Shown here: in pieces, positions 52,530-61,208 of the stretch
Layout: the number at the start of each line of letters is the position of its first letter
How positions within the stretch are numbered: the first letter of the stretch is position 1
DNA from: Novosphingobium sp. UBA6272
GTDB lineage: Bacteria; Pseudomonadota; Alphaproteobacteria; Sphingomonadales; Sphingomonadaceae
Length of the DNA stretch: 64,000 nucleotides
Reading direction: 5' to 3'
Assembly: GCF_002440635.1 (NCBI RefSeq)
Contig: NZ_DJUW01000002.1
Span: forward strand, 195,677-259,676
Program-made: the position numbers and the translations under genes
The notes under the pieces: model-generated
What the model was told of the DNA's origin: nothing
Databases searched by the model: none
The model's input: the letters and a program-made list of their open reading frames with translations, nothing else

Positions 52530-53600
52530 TTGGTTAACGCGGCTTCAACTGCAGCGCTAAAGCATGACCTGGCCGCCGAGGCCGGGCGTTTGGGCTTCGT
52601 CGCCTCCGGGATTGCTCCGGCAGCGGAGGACCCGCTGCGCGCGGCGCGGCTTGAGCAATGGCTTGGTGAGGGCAGCCATGGCGACATGGAGTGGATGGCG
52701 GCGCGGCTGGAGCATCGCCGCAGCCCGCAAGGACTGTGGCCAGAGGCGAACAGCGTGATTGCACTGGGGATGAGCTATGCGCCTGAGGCCGATCCGCTGG
52801 CGTTGGCCGACGTGCCCGATCGCGCCCGGATTTCGGTCTATGCCCAGGGGCGTGATTATCACGATGTGGTCAAGAAGGCGCTCAAGGCGCTGGCCCGCTG
52901 GCTGGTCGCCGAAGCGGCGCAGCGCGGCCTGGGCGCGGCCGGGGTTAAGGTCTTCGTCGATACCGCGCCGGTGATGGAAAAGCCTCTTGGCATGGCCGCC
53001 GGGCTGGGCTGGCAGGGCAAGCACACCAACCTGGTCAGCCGCGAACATGGCTCGTGGCTGTTCCTCGGCGCGATTTATACCACGCTGGAATTTGAACCCG
53101 ATCCGCCGGGCGACGATCGCTGCGGCTCGTGCAGCGCCTGCCAGGCGGCCTGCCCGACCGGGGCCTTCCCGGCACCCTACCGGCTCGACGCGCGGCGCTG
53201 CATTTCCTATTTGACGATCGAGCTGAAGGATGCCGTGCCGGTGGAATTCCGCAAGGCGCTGGGCAACCGGATCTATGGCTGCGACGATTGCCTGGCGGTC
53301 TGCCCGTGGAACAAATTCGCCCAGAGCGCGCAGGCCATGCAGGCCTTCCTGCCCCGCGCCGAACTGGCAGCGCCGCGGCTGGCCGAACTGCTGGCGCTCG
53401 ACGATGCGCGATTTCGGGCACTGTTTTCCGGCTCGCCGATCAAGCGGATCGGGCGGAACCGGTTCGTGCGCAATTGCCTCTATGCCGCCGGCAACAGCGG
53501 CGATCCCCGGCTGACCCTGCCGGTCACGGCGCTGCTCGGCGATCCCGATCCGGTGGTTGCTGAAGCGGCCCGTTGGGCGCTGGGCGAGCTGGGCGAATGA
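52530..53600 (+). CDS. queG: Epoxyqueuosine reductase
   Basis: The 356-residue enzyme reduces epoxyqueuosine to queuosine in tRNA. Two 4Fe-4S ferredoxin-type sites are visible: CGSCSACQAACPTGAF and the later CDDCLAVCPWN, plus DTAPVMEKPLGMAAGLGWQG of the cobalamin-binding region. The only in-frame start near the usual N-terminus is TTG at 52530 with AGGA just before it. It is divergent from the ABC ATPase and followed by two inverted repeats. Confidence 0.95.
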   Translation: MVNAASTAALKHDLAAEAGRLGFVASGIAPAAEDPLRAARLEQWLGEGSHGDMEWMAARLEHRRSPQGLWPEANSVIALGMSYAPEADPLALADVPDRARISVYAQGRDYHDVVKKALKALARWLVAEAAQRGLGAAGVKVFVDTAPVMEKPLGMAAGLGWQGKHTNLVSREHGSWLFLGAIYTTLEFEPDPPGDDRCGSCSACQAACPTGAFPAPYRLDARRCISYLTIELKDAVPVEFRKALGNRIYGCDDCLAVCPWNKFAQSAQAMQAFLPRAELAAPRLAELLALDDARFRALFSGSPIKRIGRNRFVRNCLYAAGNSGDPRLTLPVTALLGDPDPVVAEAARWALGELGE

Positions 53601-53632
53601 GCCCAAAGGCGCGTCGAACCATTTTCCTACAG

Positions 53633-53657
53633 GCCGCGAATCTGGCAGATTCGCGGC
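53633..53657. terminator. Perfect 11-bp hairpin after queG
   Basis: The stem pairs GCCGCGAATCT with AGATTCGCGGC around a three-base GGC loop. It lies 33 bases after the queG stop. No T-run follows immediately, so it may be a terminator or an mRNA-stabilising hairpin. Confidence 0.5.
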
Positions 53658-53725
53658 ATGCCGAGTTTTGCGTTCTTTCGCGATTGCCAGCCTGTTGCCC
53701 GCCGCAGCGGAACACCACAAAAGGT

Positions 53726-53777
53726 AACCAAAGGTAACGCGCTAGCCCGCTTGTGCGTGCCGCTTTGTTACCTTTGG
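53726..53777. terminator. 12-bp inverted repeat at the end of the glutamate dehydrogenase gene
   Basis: ACCAAAGGTAAC at 53726-53737 pairs with GTTACCTTTGGT at 53766-53777 around a 28-nt loop. The left arm is preceded by a second AAAGGTAAC copy at 53719-53727. On the minus strand it follows the dehydrogenase stop, with a short T-run, so it is the likely terminator. The repeated nonamer also fits a small regulatory site. Confidence 0.5.
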
Positions 53778-53782
53778 TGAGG

Positions 53783-56700
53783 CTACCGCGCCAGCAGGTT
53801 GCGGGCCTGGCTGGCCAGTTGGGCCAGCATCGCCGGGGCGACCGGCACCGCCGCCTGGGCGCGGTGCACGACCTTGCGGAACTGCGAGACGCCTTCGGCC
53901 TGGCTCTCCGCCCAGGCCGCAACCGCAGCCAGGGCATCGCCCTTCCGGCCGGCGACGCGGCGCAGAAAATCGAGCCGCATCTGCTGGAAATCGCGGGCCA
54001 GACCATTGACCAGCAGCCGCTCCCATGGGTCCGACGGGCTCATCCGGGCGGCGGTCTGCTGGGCCCAGTCGAGCCCGATCCGCGCGCCCAGATCGGCAAA
54101 GGCGGCGGTAATCGCCCGGGCCGGACTGCCGCTTTCGCGGGCCAGCCGCGCAATCCCGACCGCGCCGTCCAGATCCTGCAGGGTCGCGACCAGCGCCGCT
54201 TCCTCGGCCGGAGCGCCGGCTTCGGCCAGTTGGGCCCGCATCCGGCCCGACTGGGCGCGGATTTCGCCCGAGAGCAGGCTTTCGGTATCGCGGCTCAGCT
54301 CAATGACGCTGCCCTGCAGTTCGGCGACCAGCTTGGACGGTTCGCAAGTATGCCCGCCGACCCGCAGCAGGTCGGCGATGTGATCGGACAAGGCAGCGGC
54401 GGCGCGGTCAAACAGGGTGATGCGCGCGGTCTCGCTCATCGCTGCGGTTTCGATGCGCTGCCAGATCGCATCCATCCCGAACAATCGCTCGGCCGCGACG
54501 AAAGCGGCAACGACCTGGGCCAGGTTGGCGCCTTCTTCCTCGGCGAGCTCGAAAGGATGGATCAGCCCCAGCCGGTTGATCACGCGGTTGGCCAGCTTGG
54601 TCGCGATGATCTCGCGCCGCAGCCGGTGGTCCAGAATCTCGCGCTTGAACTTGCCGCGCATCGGCTCGGGGAAGGCGGCGAGCAGATCGTCGGCGAGGCC
54701 TGGATCATCGGGCACTGCCGACGCTTCGATTGCCGCCTGCAGGGCCAGCTTGGCGGTCGACAACAGCACCGCCAGTTCGGGCCGGGTCAGGCCGTGTCCG
54801 TCGGCGGCGCGGCGGACATAGCCTTCGCCATCGGCCAGGCCTTCGGTCTTGCGGTCCAGCTGGCCCAGCGCTTCCAGCGTCTCGATCAGCCGCAGGTGCG
54901 ATGCAGTCGCCGGGGCGCCGCCGGCCTGGGCGATCGACAGGGCCAGCGCTTGCAGCCGGTTGTCTTCCAGCACGATGTCGGAAACCTCGTCGGTCATGCT
55001 GGCCAGCAGCTTGACCCGCGCGGGTTCGGTCAGCCGCCCGGCGCGTTTGGCTCCGGCCAACGCGATCTTGATATTGACCTCGTTGTCCGAACAATCGACC
55101 CCGGCCGAATTGTCGATGAAGTCGGTATTGATCCGCCCGCCGTGGAGCGCGAACTCGATCCGCCCGGCCTGGGTGGTGCCAAGGTTGGCGCCTTCGCCAA
55201 TCACCTTGCAGCGCAGGTCTGCGCCGTCGATCCGCAGCGCGTCGTTGGCCGGATCGCCGACCTGGACGTTGTTTTCGGCGCTGCTCTTCACATAAGTGCC
55301 GATCCCGCCGAACCACAGCAGATCGACCTGGCTCTTGAGGATTGCGGTGATCAGGCTGTCGGGATCGATCGTTTCCGCCTCGATCCCCAGCAGCGCGCGG
55401 ACTTCCTTGCTCAGCGCGATTTCCTTGGCGCTGCGCGCGAACACGCCGCCGCCCTTCGAGATCAGCTTCTTGTCGTAATCGTCCCAGCTTGAACGCGGCA
55501 GCGCGAACATCCGGTCGCGTTCCTTCCAGCTCTTGGCCGGATCGGGATCGGGATCGAGGAAGATGTGGCGATGGTCGAAGGCGGCGACCAGCTTGATCGC
55601 CTTCGACAACAGCATGCCGTTGCCGAACACGTCACCCGACATGTCGCCGCAGCCGGCGACCAGCACCGGTTCGCGCTGCACGTCGACGCCCATTTCGAGG
55701 AAGTGCCGCCGGACGGAGAGCCAGGCTCCCTTGGCAGTGATCCCCATCGCCTTGTGGTCATAACCCTTGGAGCCGCCACTGGCGAAGGCATCGTCGAGCC
55801 AGAAATCATGCTCGTCGGCGATCGCGTTGGCGGTGTCGGAAAAGGTCGCGGTGCCCTTGTCGGCGGCGACCACGAAATAGGGATCCTCACCGTCGCGGAT
55901 CGTCACCCCGGCGGGATGGACCACCTTGCCACCGACAATGTTGTCGGTGATCGACAGCAGCGTGCGGATGAACAGCTTGTAGCTTTCCTTGCCCTCGGCC
56001 AGCCAGCTGTCGCGATCGCGCGTGGGGTCGGGCAATTGCTTGGGATAGAACCCGCCCTTGGCCCCGGCCGGCACAATCACCGCGTTCTTGACCTTCTGGG
56101 CTTTCATCAGCCCGAGCACTTCGGTGCGGAAGTCATCGCGCCGGTCGGACCAGCGCAGCCCGCCGCGCGCGACCGGGCCGGAGCGCAGGTGGATCCCCTC
56201 GACCCGCCGCGAATAGACGAAGATCTCCCGCCACGGCAGCGGCTTGGGCAACCCCGGAACCAGCGCGGAATCGAGCTTGAAGGCCAGCGCGGCCAGCCCT
56301 GCCGGAGCAAAGGCATTGGTGCGCAGGCAGGCTTCGACTACGGCGCGGAACTGGCGCAGCAGGCGGTCGTCGTTGATCGCCTTGACCTGGGCCAGACCGG
56401 CGCGGATCGCGTCCTGCGCGGCAGTTTCGGCCTTGGCCCGATCGCCCTTGAACGCAGGATCGTGACGCGCCACGAACAGCGCAATCAGACCGCGCGACAC
56501 TTCGGGGGCATTCTGCAGGGCATCGACCGCAGTCGGGACCGAGTAGTTGAGCCCGGCCTGGCGCAGGTAACGGTACCACGCGCGCAGCCAGTTGGCCTCG
56601 CCCGCGCTCAGCGCCGCAGCAGTAATCAGGCGGTTGAAAGGATCGTCCTCGGCCGCGCCGTTGAGGACGTTGGACAGTGCTGCCTCGACCGCCTGGCCGC

Positions 56701-58450
56701 GGGCCAGCAGGTCAGCCGGGTCGAGCCCGGCGGGTGCGGACAGCAGGAAATCGTGGATCGTGCCAAGCCGGCCGTCATCCAGCTCGGTCGGCACGTCTTC
56801 GATTACCCGGAAACCGAAATTCTCCAGCGCCGGAACTGCATCGGACAGCGCCAGCGAGCCGGTCCGCTGATACAGCTTCAGGCGCAGCACGCCTTCGCCG
56901 TCCTCGGCCATGCGGTGGAGGCGGGCATCGCGCAGCGGACCGGCTTCGCCCTCGCCGGCAACCCGGCGCAAGCGGGCGATATCGAGCGCCGCTTCGCCCG
57001 CGCCATAAGCGGTGCGGTAAGCCAGCGGAAAGGCTTCGGCATAACGGTGGGCGATGGCGGCGGCGCGCGAAGGTTCTTCGCTGGCCGCAATCTCGGCCTC
57101 GACTGCATCGGCCCAGCCGCGCAGCATGGCCTTGAGTTCGGCGTCGAGCTTGGCCTCATCCGGCATCCGCGCCACTTCGGGCAGGTCGAGCACCACCCGG
57201 ATCAGCGCGAGCTGGCCTTCAATTTCGGTGCTCCAATCAAGCACCGGTGCGCCCGCTGCCGCGACCAGCATGGTCTGGACCTGCTGCCGGGTCGCGGTCG
57301 ACATCGCATCGCGCGGGATCCAGGCAAAGGCGAACAGGTGCCGTTCCAGCGGCGAGCAGACCAATGCCAGCTTGGGCCGGGGGCGATCAGTAAGGCTCAT
57401 GCTGGCGGTGGCGATGCGCTCGATCTCGGCCTCGCTGAAGCTGACCAGCAGGTCGTGCGGCAGCACGGTCAGCGCATGAACCAGTGCCTTGCCGGCATGG
57501 CCCTGCGGCGAAAAGCCGAAGCGCTTGCCAAGGTCGACCAGGGTCGAGCGAAGCCGCGGAACCTGCGTCGGCGAAGCGGCCAGCGCGGCGCTCGTCCAGA
57601 TCCCGGCATGGACCGAAAGCGCCGCAACCCGGCCCTTTTCGATCACCGGCAGGATGAACAGGTCAAGTGGGGTGCGGCGATGGACCTGGCTGGCCTGGTT
57701 GGACTTGACCACCAGCGGAACCCGCGCGCCTTTCTGCCCGTCGAACCAGGCGAAAGCGCGATCGTAAGAGATCGGGCCGAGCAGGACCTTGGCGCTCTTG
57801 CGGCAGATCCCCAGTGCCCCGCTCTGGCTGCCGTCGCGCTGGCGGGTGACGTGGCCCAGTTGAGTCAGCATCCCGTCCTTGAACCAGCGCAGCAGCGCCG
57901 CACCTTCGCTGTCGGGGCAGGAATCGGCGTCGGCACCCATCACTTCCTGCATCTTGGGCCAGTCCTGTACCGCGGCGCGGACATCGGCGAGGGTCGAGGC
58001 GAGGCCGCGCTCCAGTTCGCGGCGCTGGCGGGCATCGGCGCGGCTGGTCTCGAGGTAGACCATCGATTCGCGCTTTTCGCCGGCGGCATCCCCGGCGACG
58101 ATCTCGATCAGCTTGCCCTTGACGTCGCGGCGTACGGGCAGGACCGGGTGGATCAGGCGGTCGATCGCGAGGCCATGGGCGGCAATGGTCGAGGCAATGG
58201 AATCGACCAGGAACGGCATATCGTCATTGATCAGCGCCAGCCGCATGAACCGCTCTCCCGCGGCGCCCGAAACCGATTCGATCGCGATGGTCGATGATCC
58301 CGGTTCGCGCTGGGCGGCGGCGGCGATGGTGAACTCTGCCGCCTGAGCCAGTCCGTCAGCGGCAAAGGGCGGATCGCCCGGCAGCATGGCATCCGACAGG
58401 CGCTGGGCCAGGGCCTTGACCAGGGGTCTCGGGGCAGACTTCGAACTCAT
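53783..58450 (-). CDS. NAD-specific glutamate dehydrogenase, large (GDH-180 class)
   Basis: The 1555-residue protein matches the very large bacterial NAD-GDH family, which deaminates glutamate to 2-oxoglutarate. The N-terminal 700 residues carry ACT-like regulatory regions; the catalytic core around the middle contains RSGPVARGGLRWSDRRDDFR, NAVIVPAGAKGGFYPKQ and GCGDMSGDVFGNGML with IGEGANLGTTQAGRIEF later. Length is near the usual 1600. ATG at 58450 is chosen over a TTG nine bases earlier. An imperfect TGCTA...TAGCA element lies upstream at 58503-58519. Confidence 0.96.
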   Translation of the reverse strand: MSSKSAPRPLVKALAQRLSDAMLPGDPPFAADGLAQAAEFTIAAAAQREPGSSTIAIESVSGAAGERFMRLALINDDMPFLVDSIASTIAAHGLAIDRLIHPVLPVRRDVKGKLIEIVAGDAAGEKRESMVYLETSRADARQRRELERGLASTLADVRAAVQDWPKMQEVMGADADSCPDSEGAALLRWFKDGMLTQLGHVTRQRDGSQSGALGICRKSAKVLLGPISYDRAFAWFDGQKGARVPLVVKSNQASQVHRRTPLDLFILPVIEKGRVAALSVHAGIWTSAALAASPTQVPRLRSTLVDLGKRFGFSPQGHAGKALVHALTVLPHDLLVSFSEAEIERIATASMSLTDRPRPKLALVCSPLERHLFAFAWIPRDAMSTATRQQVQTMLVAAAGAPVLDWSTEIEGQLALIRVVLDLPEVARMPDEAKLDAELKAMLRGWADAVEAEIAASEEPSRAAAIAHRYAEAFPLAYRTAYGAGEAALDIARLRRVAGEGEAGPLRDARLHRMAEDGEGVLRLKLYQRTGSLALSDAVPALENFGFRVIEDVPTELDDGRLGTIHDFLLSAPAGLDPADLLARGQAVEAALSNVLNGAAEDDPFNRLITAAALSAGEANWLRAWYRYLRQAGLNYSVPTAVDALQNAPEVSRGLIALFVARHDPAFKGDRAKAETAAQDAIRAGLAQVKAINDDRLLRQFRAVVEACLRTNAFAPAGLAALAFKLDSALVPGLPKPLPWREIFVYSRRVEGIHLRSGPVARGGLRWSDRRDDFRTEVLGLMKAQKVKNAVIVPAGAKGGFYPKQLPDPTRDRDSWLAEGKESYKLFIRTLLSITDNIVGGKVVHPAGVTIRDGEDPYFVVAADKGTATFSDTANAIADEHDFWLDDAFASGGSKGYDHKAMGITAKGAWLSVRRHFLEMGVDVQREPVLVAGCGDMSGDVFGNGMLLSKAIKLVAAFDHRHIFLDPDPDPAKSWKERDRMFALPRSSWDDYDKKLISKGGGVFARSAKEIALSKEVRALLGIEAETIDPDSLITAILKSQVDLLWFGGIGTYVKSSAENNVQVGDPANDALRIDGADLRCKVIGEGANLGTTQAGRIEFALHGGRINTDFIDNSAGVDCSDNEVNIKIALAGAKRAGRLTEPARVKLLASMTDEVSDIVLEDNRLQALALSIAQAGGAPATASHLRLIETLEALGQLDRKTEGLADGEGYVRRAADGHGLTRPELAVLLSTAKLALQAAIEASAVPDDPGLADDLLAAFPEPMRGKFKREILDHRLRREIIATKLANRVINRLGLIHPFELAEEEGANLAQVVAAFVAAERLFGMDAIWQRIETAAMSETARITLFDRAAAALSDHIADLLRVGGHTCEPSKLVAELQGSVIELSRDTESLLSGEIRAQSGRMRAQLAEAGAPAEEAALVATLQDLDGAVGIARLARESGSPARAITAAFADLGARIGLDWAQQTAARMSPSDPWERLLVNGLARDFQQMRLDFLRRVAGRKGDALAAVAAWAESQAEGVSQFRKVVHRAQAAVPVAPAMLAQLASQARNLLAR

Positions 58451-58582
58451 CGCGGGCAAGCTCCTCGGCGGGCGCGGCCGCCATTCCTGCGTGTTATTTT
58501 ATTGCTATCATGTGTAGCATTTGTACGCACCCTAGTCCAAAGTGGTCTCAATCGCAACCACCTTGCCCCTAGGGAAAAGGGC

Positions 58583-59563
58583 TTAGGCCAAGGCCTTGGC
58601 GGTTAATTCGAGCGAGCGGCGGCGCATGGCCGGATCATAGGTGGCGCCCGATACGATGATCTCGTCGGCCTGGGTGCGCTCGACAAACCGGGCAATATCG
58701 GCGCGGACCTTTTCGGGCGAGCCGACCGCACTGGCCTGGCGCATATGTTCCAGCATGGCGAGCTGGCCGGGCGGCAGGCTCTGCCGATAGCCGGGGACCG
58801 GCGGCTTGAGCCTGCCCGGATTGCCGCTGCGCAGCGCGACGAAGCTCTGGTCCATCGATGTGCCGAGCAGCGCGGCCTCCTCGTCGTCCTCGGCCGCAAT
58901 CACCGTCATCGCCGCCATCACATGCGGCTTTTCGAGCGCTGCCGACGGCCTGAACTGCTGGCGGTACAGTGCCAGCGCCTGATCCAGATAGTCGGGCGCG
59001 AAGTGCGAGGCGAAGGCGTAAGGCAGGCCCAGCGCTGCCGCGAGACCGGCCCCGAACAGGCTGGAGCCCAGGATCCACAGTTCAACCGCCGCGCCTAAGC
59101 CGGGGGTCGCCCTGACCGGCAATTCCGGCTCGCCAGTAAACAGCGCGCGCAGCTCGACAACGTCCTGCGGGAAGTATTCGGCGGCGCGGCCCAGATCCTT
59201 GCGCAGCATCTGTCCGAACCGGGCATCGGCCCCCGGCGCACGGCCCAGCCCGAGATCGATCCGGCCCGGGAACAGCGCATCAAGCGTGCCGAACTGTTCG
59301 GCGATCACGAAGGGGTTGTGATTGGGCAGCATGATTCCGCCCGAACCGATCCGGATCGAACTGGTCGCATGGCCAATATGGGCAAGCACCACCGCCGCCG
59401 CGCCGCCGGCCACTCCGTCCATCGCGTGATGCTCGGCCACCCAGAAGCGTTTGTAGCCATTCGCTTCGGCGGTCTGCGCCAGCGCAGCAGCCTCGCCAAG
59501 CGCTTCGCTCACCGTGCCGCCTTCGCGCACGGTCACCAGATCGAGAACCGAAAGATCAATCAC
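58583..59563 (-). CDS. LLM-class flavin-dependent monooxygenase (YhbW-like)
   Basis: The 326-residue luciferase-like protein has the start LSVLDLVTVREGG and blocks YKRFWVAEHHAMDGVA, IRIGSGGIMLPNHNP, GRIDLGLGRAPG and VGSPEKVRADIARF. It uses reduced FMN to oxidise an unknown substrate. Its start overlaps the stop of the TPR gene by four bases, which makes one operon with the next two genes upstream. Confidence 0.9.
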   Translation of the reverse strand: MIDLSVLDLVTVREGGTVSEALGEAAALAQTAEANGYKRFWVAEHHAMDGVAGGAAAVVLAHIGHATSSIRIGSGGIMLPNHNPFVIAEQFGTLDALFPGRIDLGLGRAPGADARFGQMLRKDLGRAAEYFPQDVVELRALFTGEPELPVRATPGLGAAVELWILGSSLFGAGLAAALGLPYAFASHFAPDYLDQALALYRQQFRPSAALEKPHVMAAMTVIAAEDDEEAALLGTSMDQSFVALRSGNPGRLKPPVPGYRQSLPPGQLAMLEHMRQASAVGSPEKVRADIARFVERTQADEIIVSGATYDPAMRRRSLELTAKALA

Positions 59564-60405
59564 CGGCCAGAGGGTGCGTCGGTCTGCCCCAGTTGGTCAA
59601 GGTATCCGCGTGCGATTTTCGCGATATCGCTGCCGGGTGCAGCGCGGATCACCGATTCCCAGCTCTTGCGGGCGGCATCGTCGCGCCCGGCCAGCACCGC
59701 GATCACCCCGGCTTCCAGCCCGATCTCGGGATCGACCGGCATCAGTTCGGCAGCGCGCTCGATCTGCTGCTGGGCGTCGGCGAGCTTGCCCTGACGGCGC
59801 GACAACGTAGCGGACAGCAACCAGGCCTGGGCATTGGCGGGGGCGGCGCTGCGCGCTTCGGCCAGCGCGGCGGCGGCTTCGTCCGGACGGTTCAGCGCCA
59901 CCAGCGCGCGCGCGCGGTCGATCGCAATGGCTGCCTTGAGCTTGGCATCGCTGCCCTTCGCGGCATCGCCCTTCGCCACATCGAGCGCGATCAGCGCGGC
60001 ACTGGCATCGCCGGCGGCAAGGTGGGCATTGCCGCCCAAGGCGCCCAGCCGGGCCCGTTCGCCAAGATCGGTCACCGGCGTATCCTCGCGCGCGGAGAGG
60101 AACAGCGTGGCCGCTTCCGCCCAGCCGTCGATCCGGGTCAGCGCCATGGCCTGGCACTGCTTGGCCCCGGCCCGTTCGCGCATGGTCTTGGCCGCGGCGA
60201 GCCAGTTCTGCGCCACTTCGATCGCATCGGCCGGGCGGGACATGGCAAGGTCGAGACATTCGCGCAGCTGCGCATCGAACGGATCAGCTCCTGCCACTTT
60301 GGCCACGGCGGCATCCTTCTTTCTGGGGATCTGCAACGGAGCCTGCGGCAAAGCGCCGCCGGGTCCGACCTGAAGCAGCAAGGGGGCGAGGATCGAAAGC
60401 GGCAT
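59560..60405 (-). CDS. TPR-repeat protein
   Basis: The 281-residue protein is made mainly of alpha-helical TPR repeats (RLGALGGNAHLAAGDASAALIAL, AIAIDRARALVALNRPDEAAAALAEA, AQAWLLSATLSRRQGKLADAQ). The first residues MPLSILAPLLLQVG may be a short anchor. It lies between an alpha/beta hydrolase (13-base gap) and the LLM monooxygenase (overlap). It probably serves as a scaffold; no partner can be named. Confidence 0.8.
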   Translation of the reverse strand: MPLSILAPLLLQVGPGGALPQAPLQIPRKKDAAVAKVAGADPFDAQLRECLDLAMSRPADAIEVAQNWLAAAKTMRERAGAKQCQAMALTRIDGWAEAATLFLSAREDTPVTDLGERARLGALGGNAHLAAGDASAALIALDVAKGDAAKGSDAKLKAAIAIDRARALVALNRPDEAAAALAEARSAAPANAQAWLLSATLSRRQGKLADAQQQIERAAELMPVDPEIGLEAGVIAVLAGRDDAARKSWESVIRAAPGSDIAKIARGYLDQLGQTDAPSGR

Positions 60406-60418
60406 CTTGGTTCCTGAT

Positions 60419-61150
60419 TCAGCCCAGTGCCGCCAGCACTTGCAGCAGCAGGGCAAGGTCGGAGTCGCGGCTGAGGCGATGATCGCCGTCCTTGACCAGC
60501 GTCACCTGCACATCGGCTGAACGCAAGGCGGCCGATAGCCGCAGCGCCAGCTCCCACGGCACGTCCGGATCCTGCTGGCCGTGGAGCAGCCGGACCGGGC
60601 AATCGAGCGGAATTTCGCTGTCCAGCAACAGGTTGGCCTGCCCATCGTTCCAGAAACCGGGATAGGTCGGGGTCGGCTGCGGGCCATAGGCGTTCTCTTC
60701 CAGCACGGTCTCCCCGGCCAGCAGTTCCGCCTGCTGCTCGTCGCTAAAGCCCCAGGCAGTGAAGTCCGGCGCGGCGGCGATCCCGACCAGCCCGGTGATC
60801 CGCTCGGGCATGGCAAGCGCCACCAGCAGCATCAGCCAGCCGCCCATCGAGGAGCCGACCAGCATGACCTTTTGGCTGCACAACGCACCAATCAGGGCCA
60901 CCACCTCGTCCCGCCAGCGCGAGAGCGTGCCCTCGGCAAAGTCACCCGGACTTTCACCGCAGCCCGAATAATCGAGCAGCAGGCATTCGCGCCCTTGCGC
61001 AGTGGCCCAATCGAACACGGCAGTCGCTTTCCCGCCCGCCATGTCGGACATGTAGCCCGGCAGGAAAACCAGCGCCGGACCCGCTCCGGCCACCTGGTGG
61101 TAAGCGATCCGGCGGCCATCGGGCAGGGTGTGAAAGCGCGTTTCGGTCAT
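60419..61150 (-). CDS. Alpha/beta hydrolase (ABHD10-like)
   Basis: The 243-residue enzyme has the nucleophile elbow VGSSMGGWLML, oxyanion-hole region LVFLPGYMSDM, and a C-terminal HGQQDPDVPW and DGDHRLS holding the acid and base. This resembles ABHD10-type thioesterases and other small serine hydrolases. It is divergent from PhoD and first in the hydrolase, TPR, LLM operon. Substrate unknown. Confidence 0.85.
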   Translation of the reverse strand: MTETRFHTLPDGRRIAYHQVAGAGPALVFLPGYMSDMAGGKATAVFDWATAQGRECLLLDYSGCGESPGDFAEGTLSRWRDEVVALIGALCSQKVMLVGSSMGGWLMLLVALAMPERITGLVGIAAAPDFTAWGFSDEQQAELLAGETVLEENAYGPQPTPTYPGFWNDGQANLLLDSEIPLDCPVRLLHGQQDPDVPWELALRLSAALRSADVQVTLVKDGDHRLSRDSDLALLLQVLAALG

Positions 61151-61208
61151 GTCCTTGCCCTGTCATGAAACCCGGCTAGTCTGCAAGGCAAGACAGGGAG
61201 AGTTTTCC

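Noticed and set aside
55565..58297. A 910-codon plus-strand ORF opposite the glutamate dehydrogenase gene
   Set aside because: It is a GC-rich antisense shadow; the minus-strand protein matches a known family along its full length.
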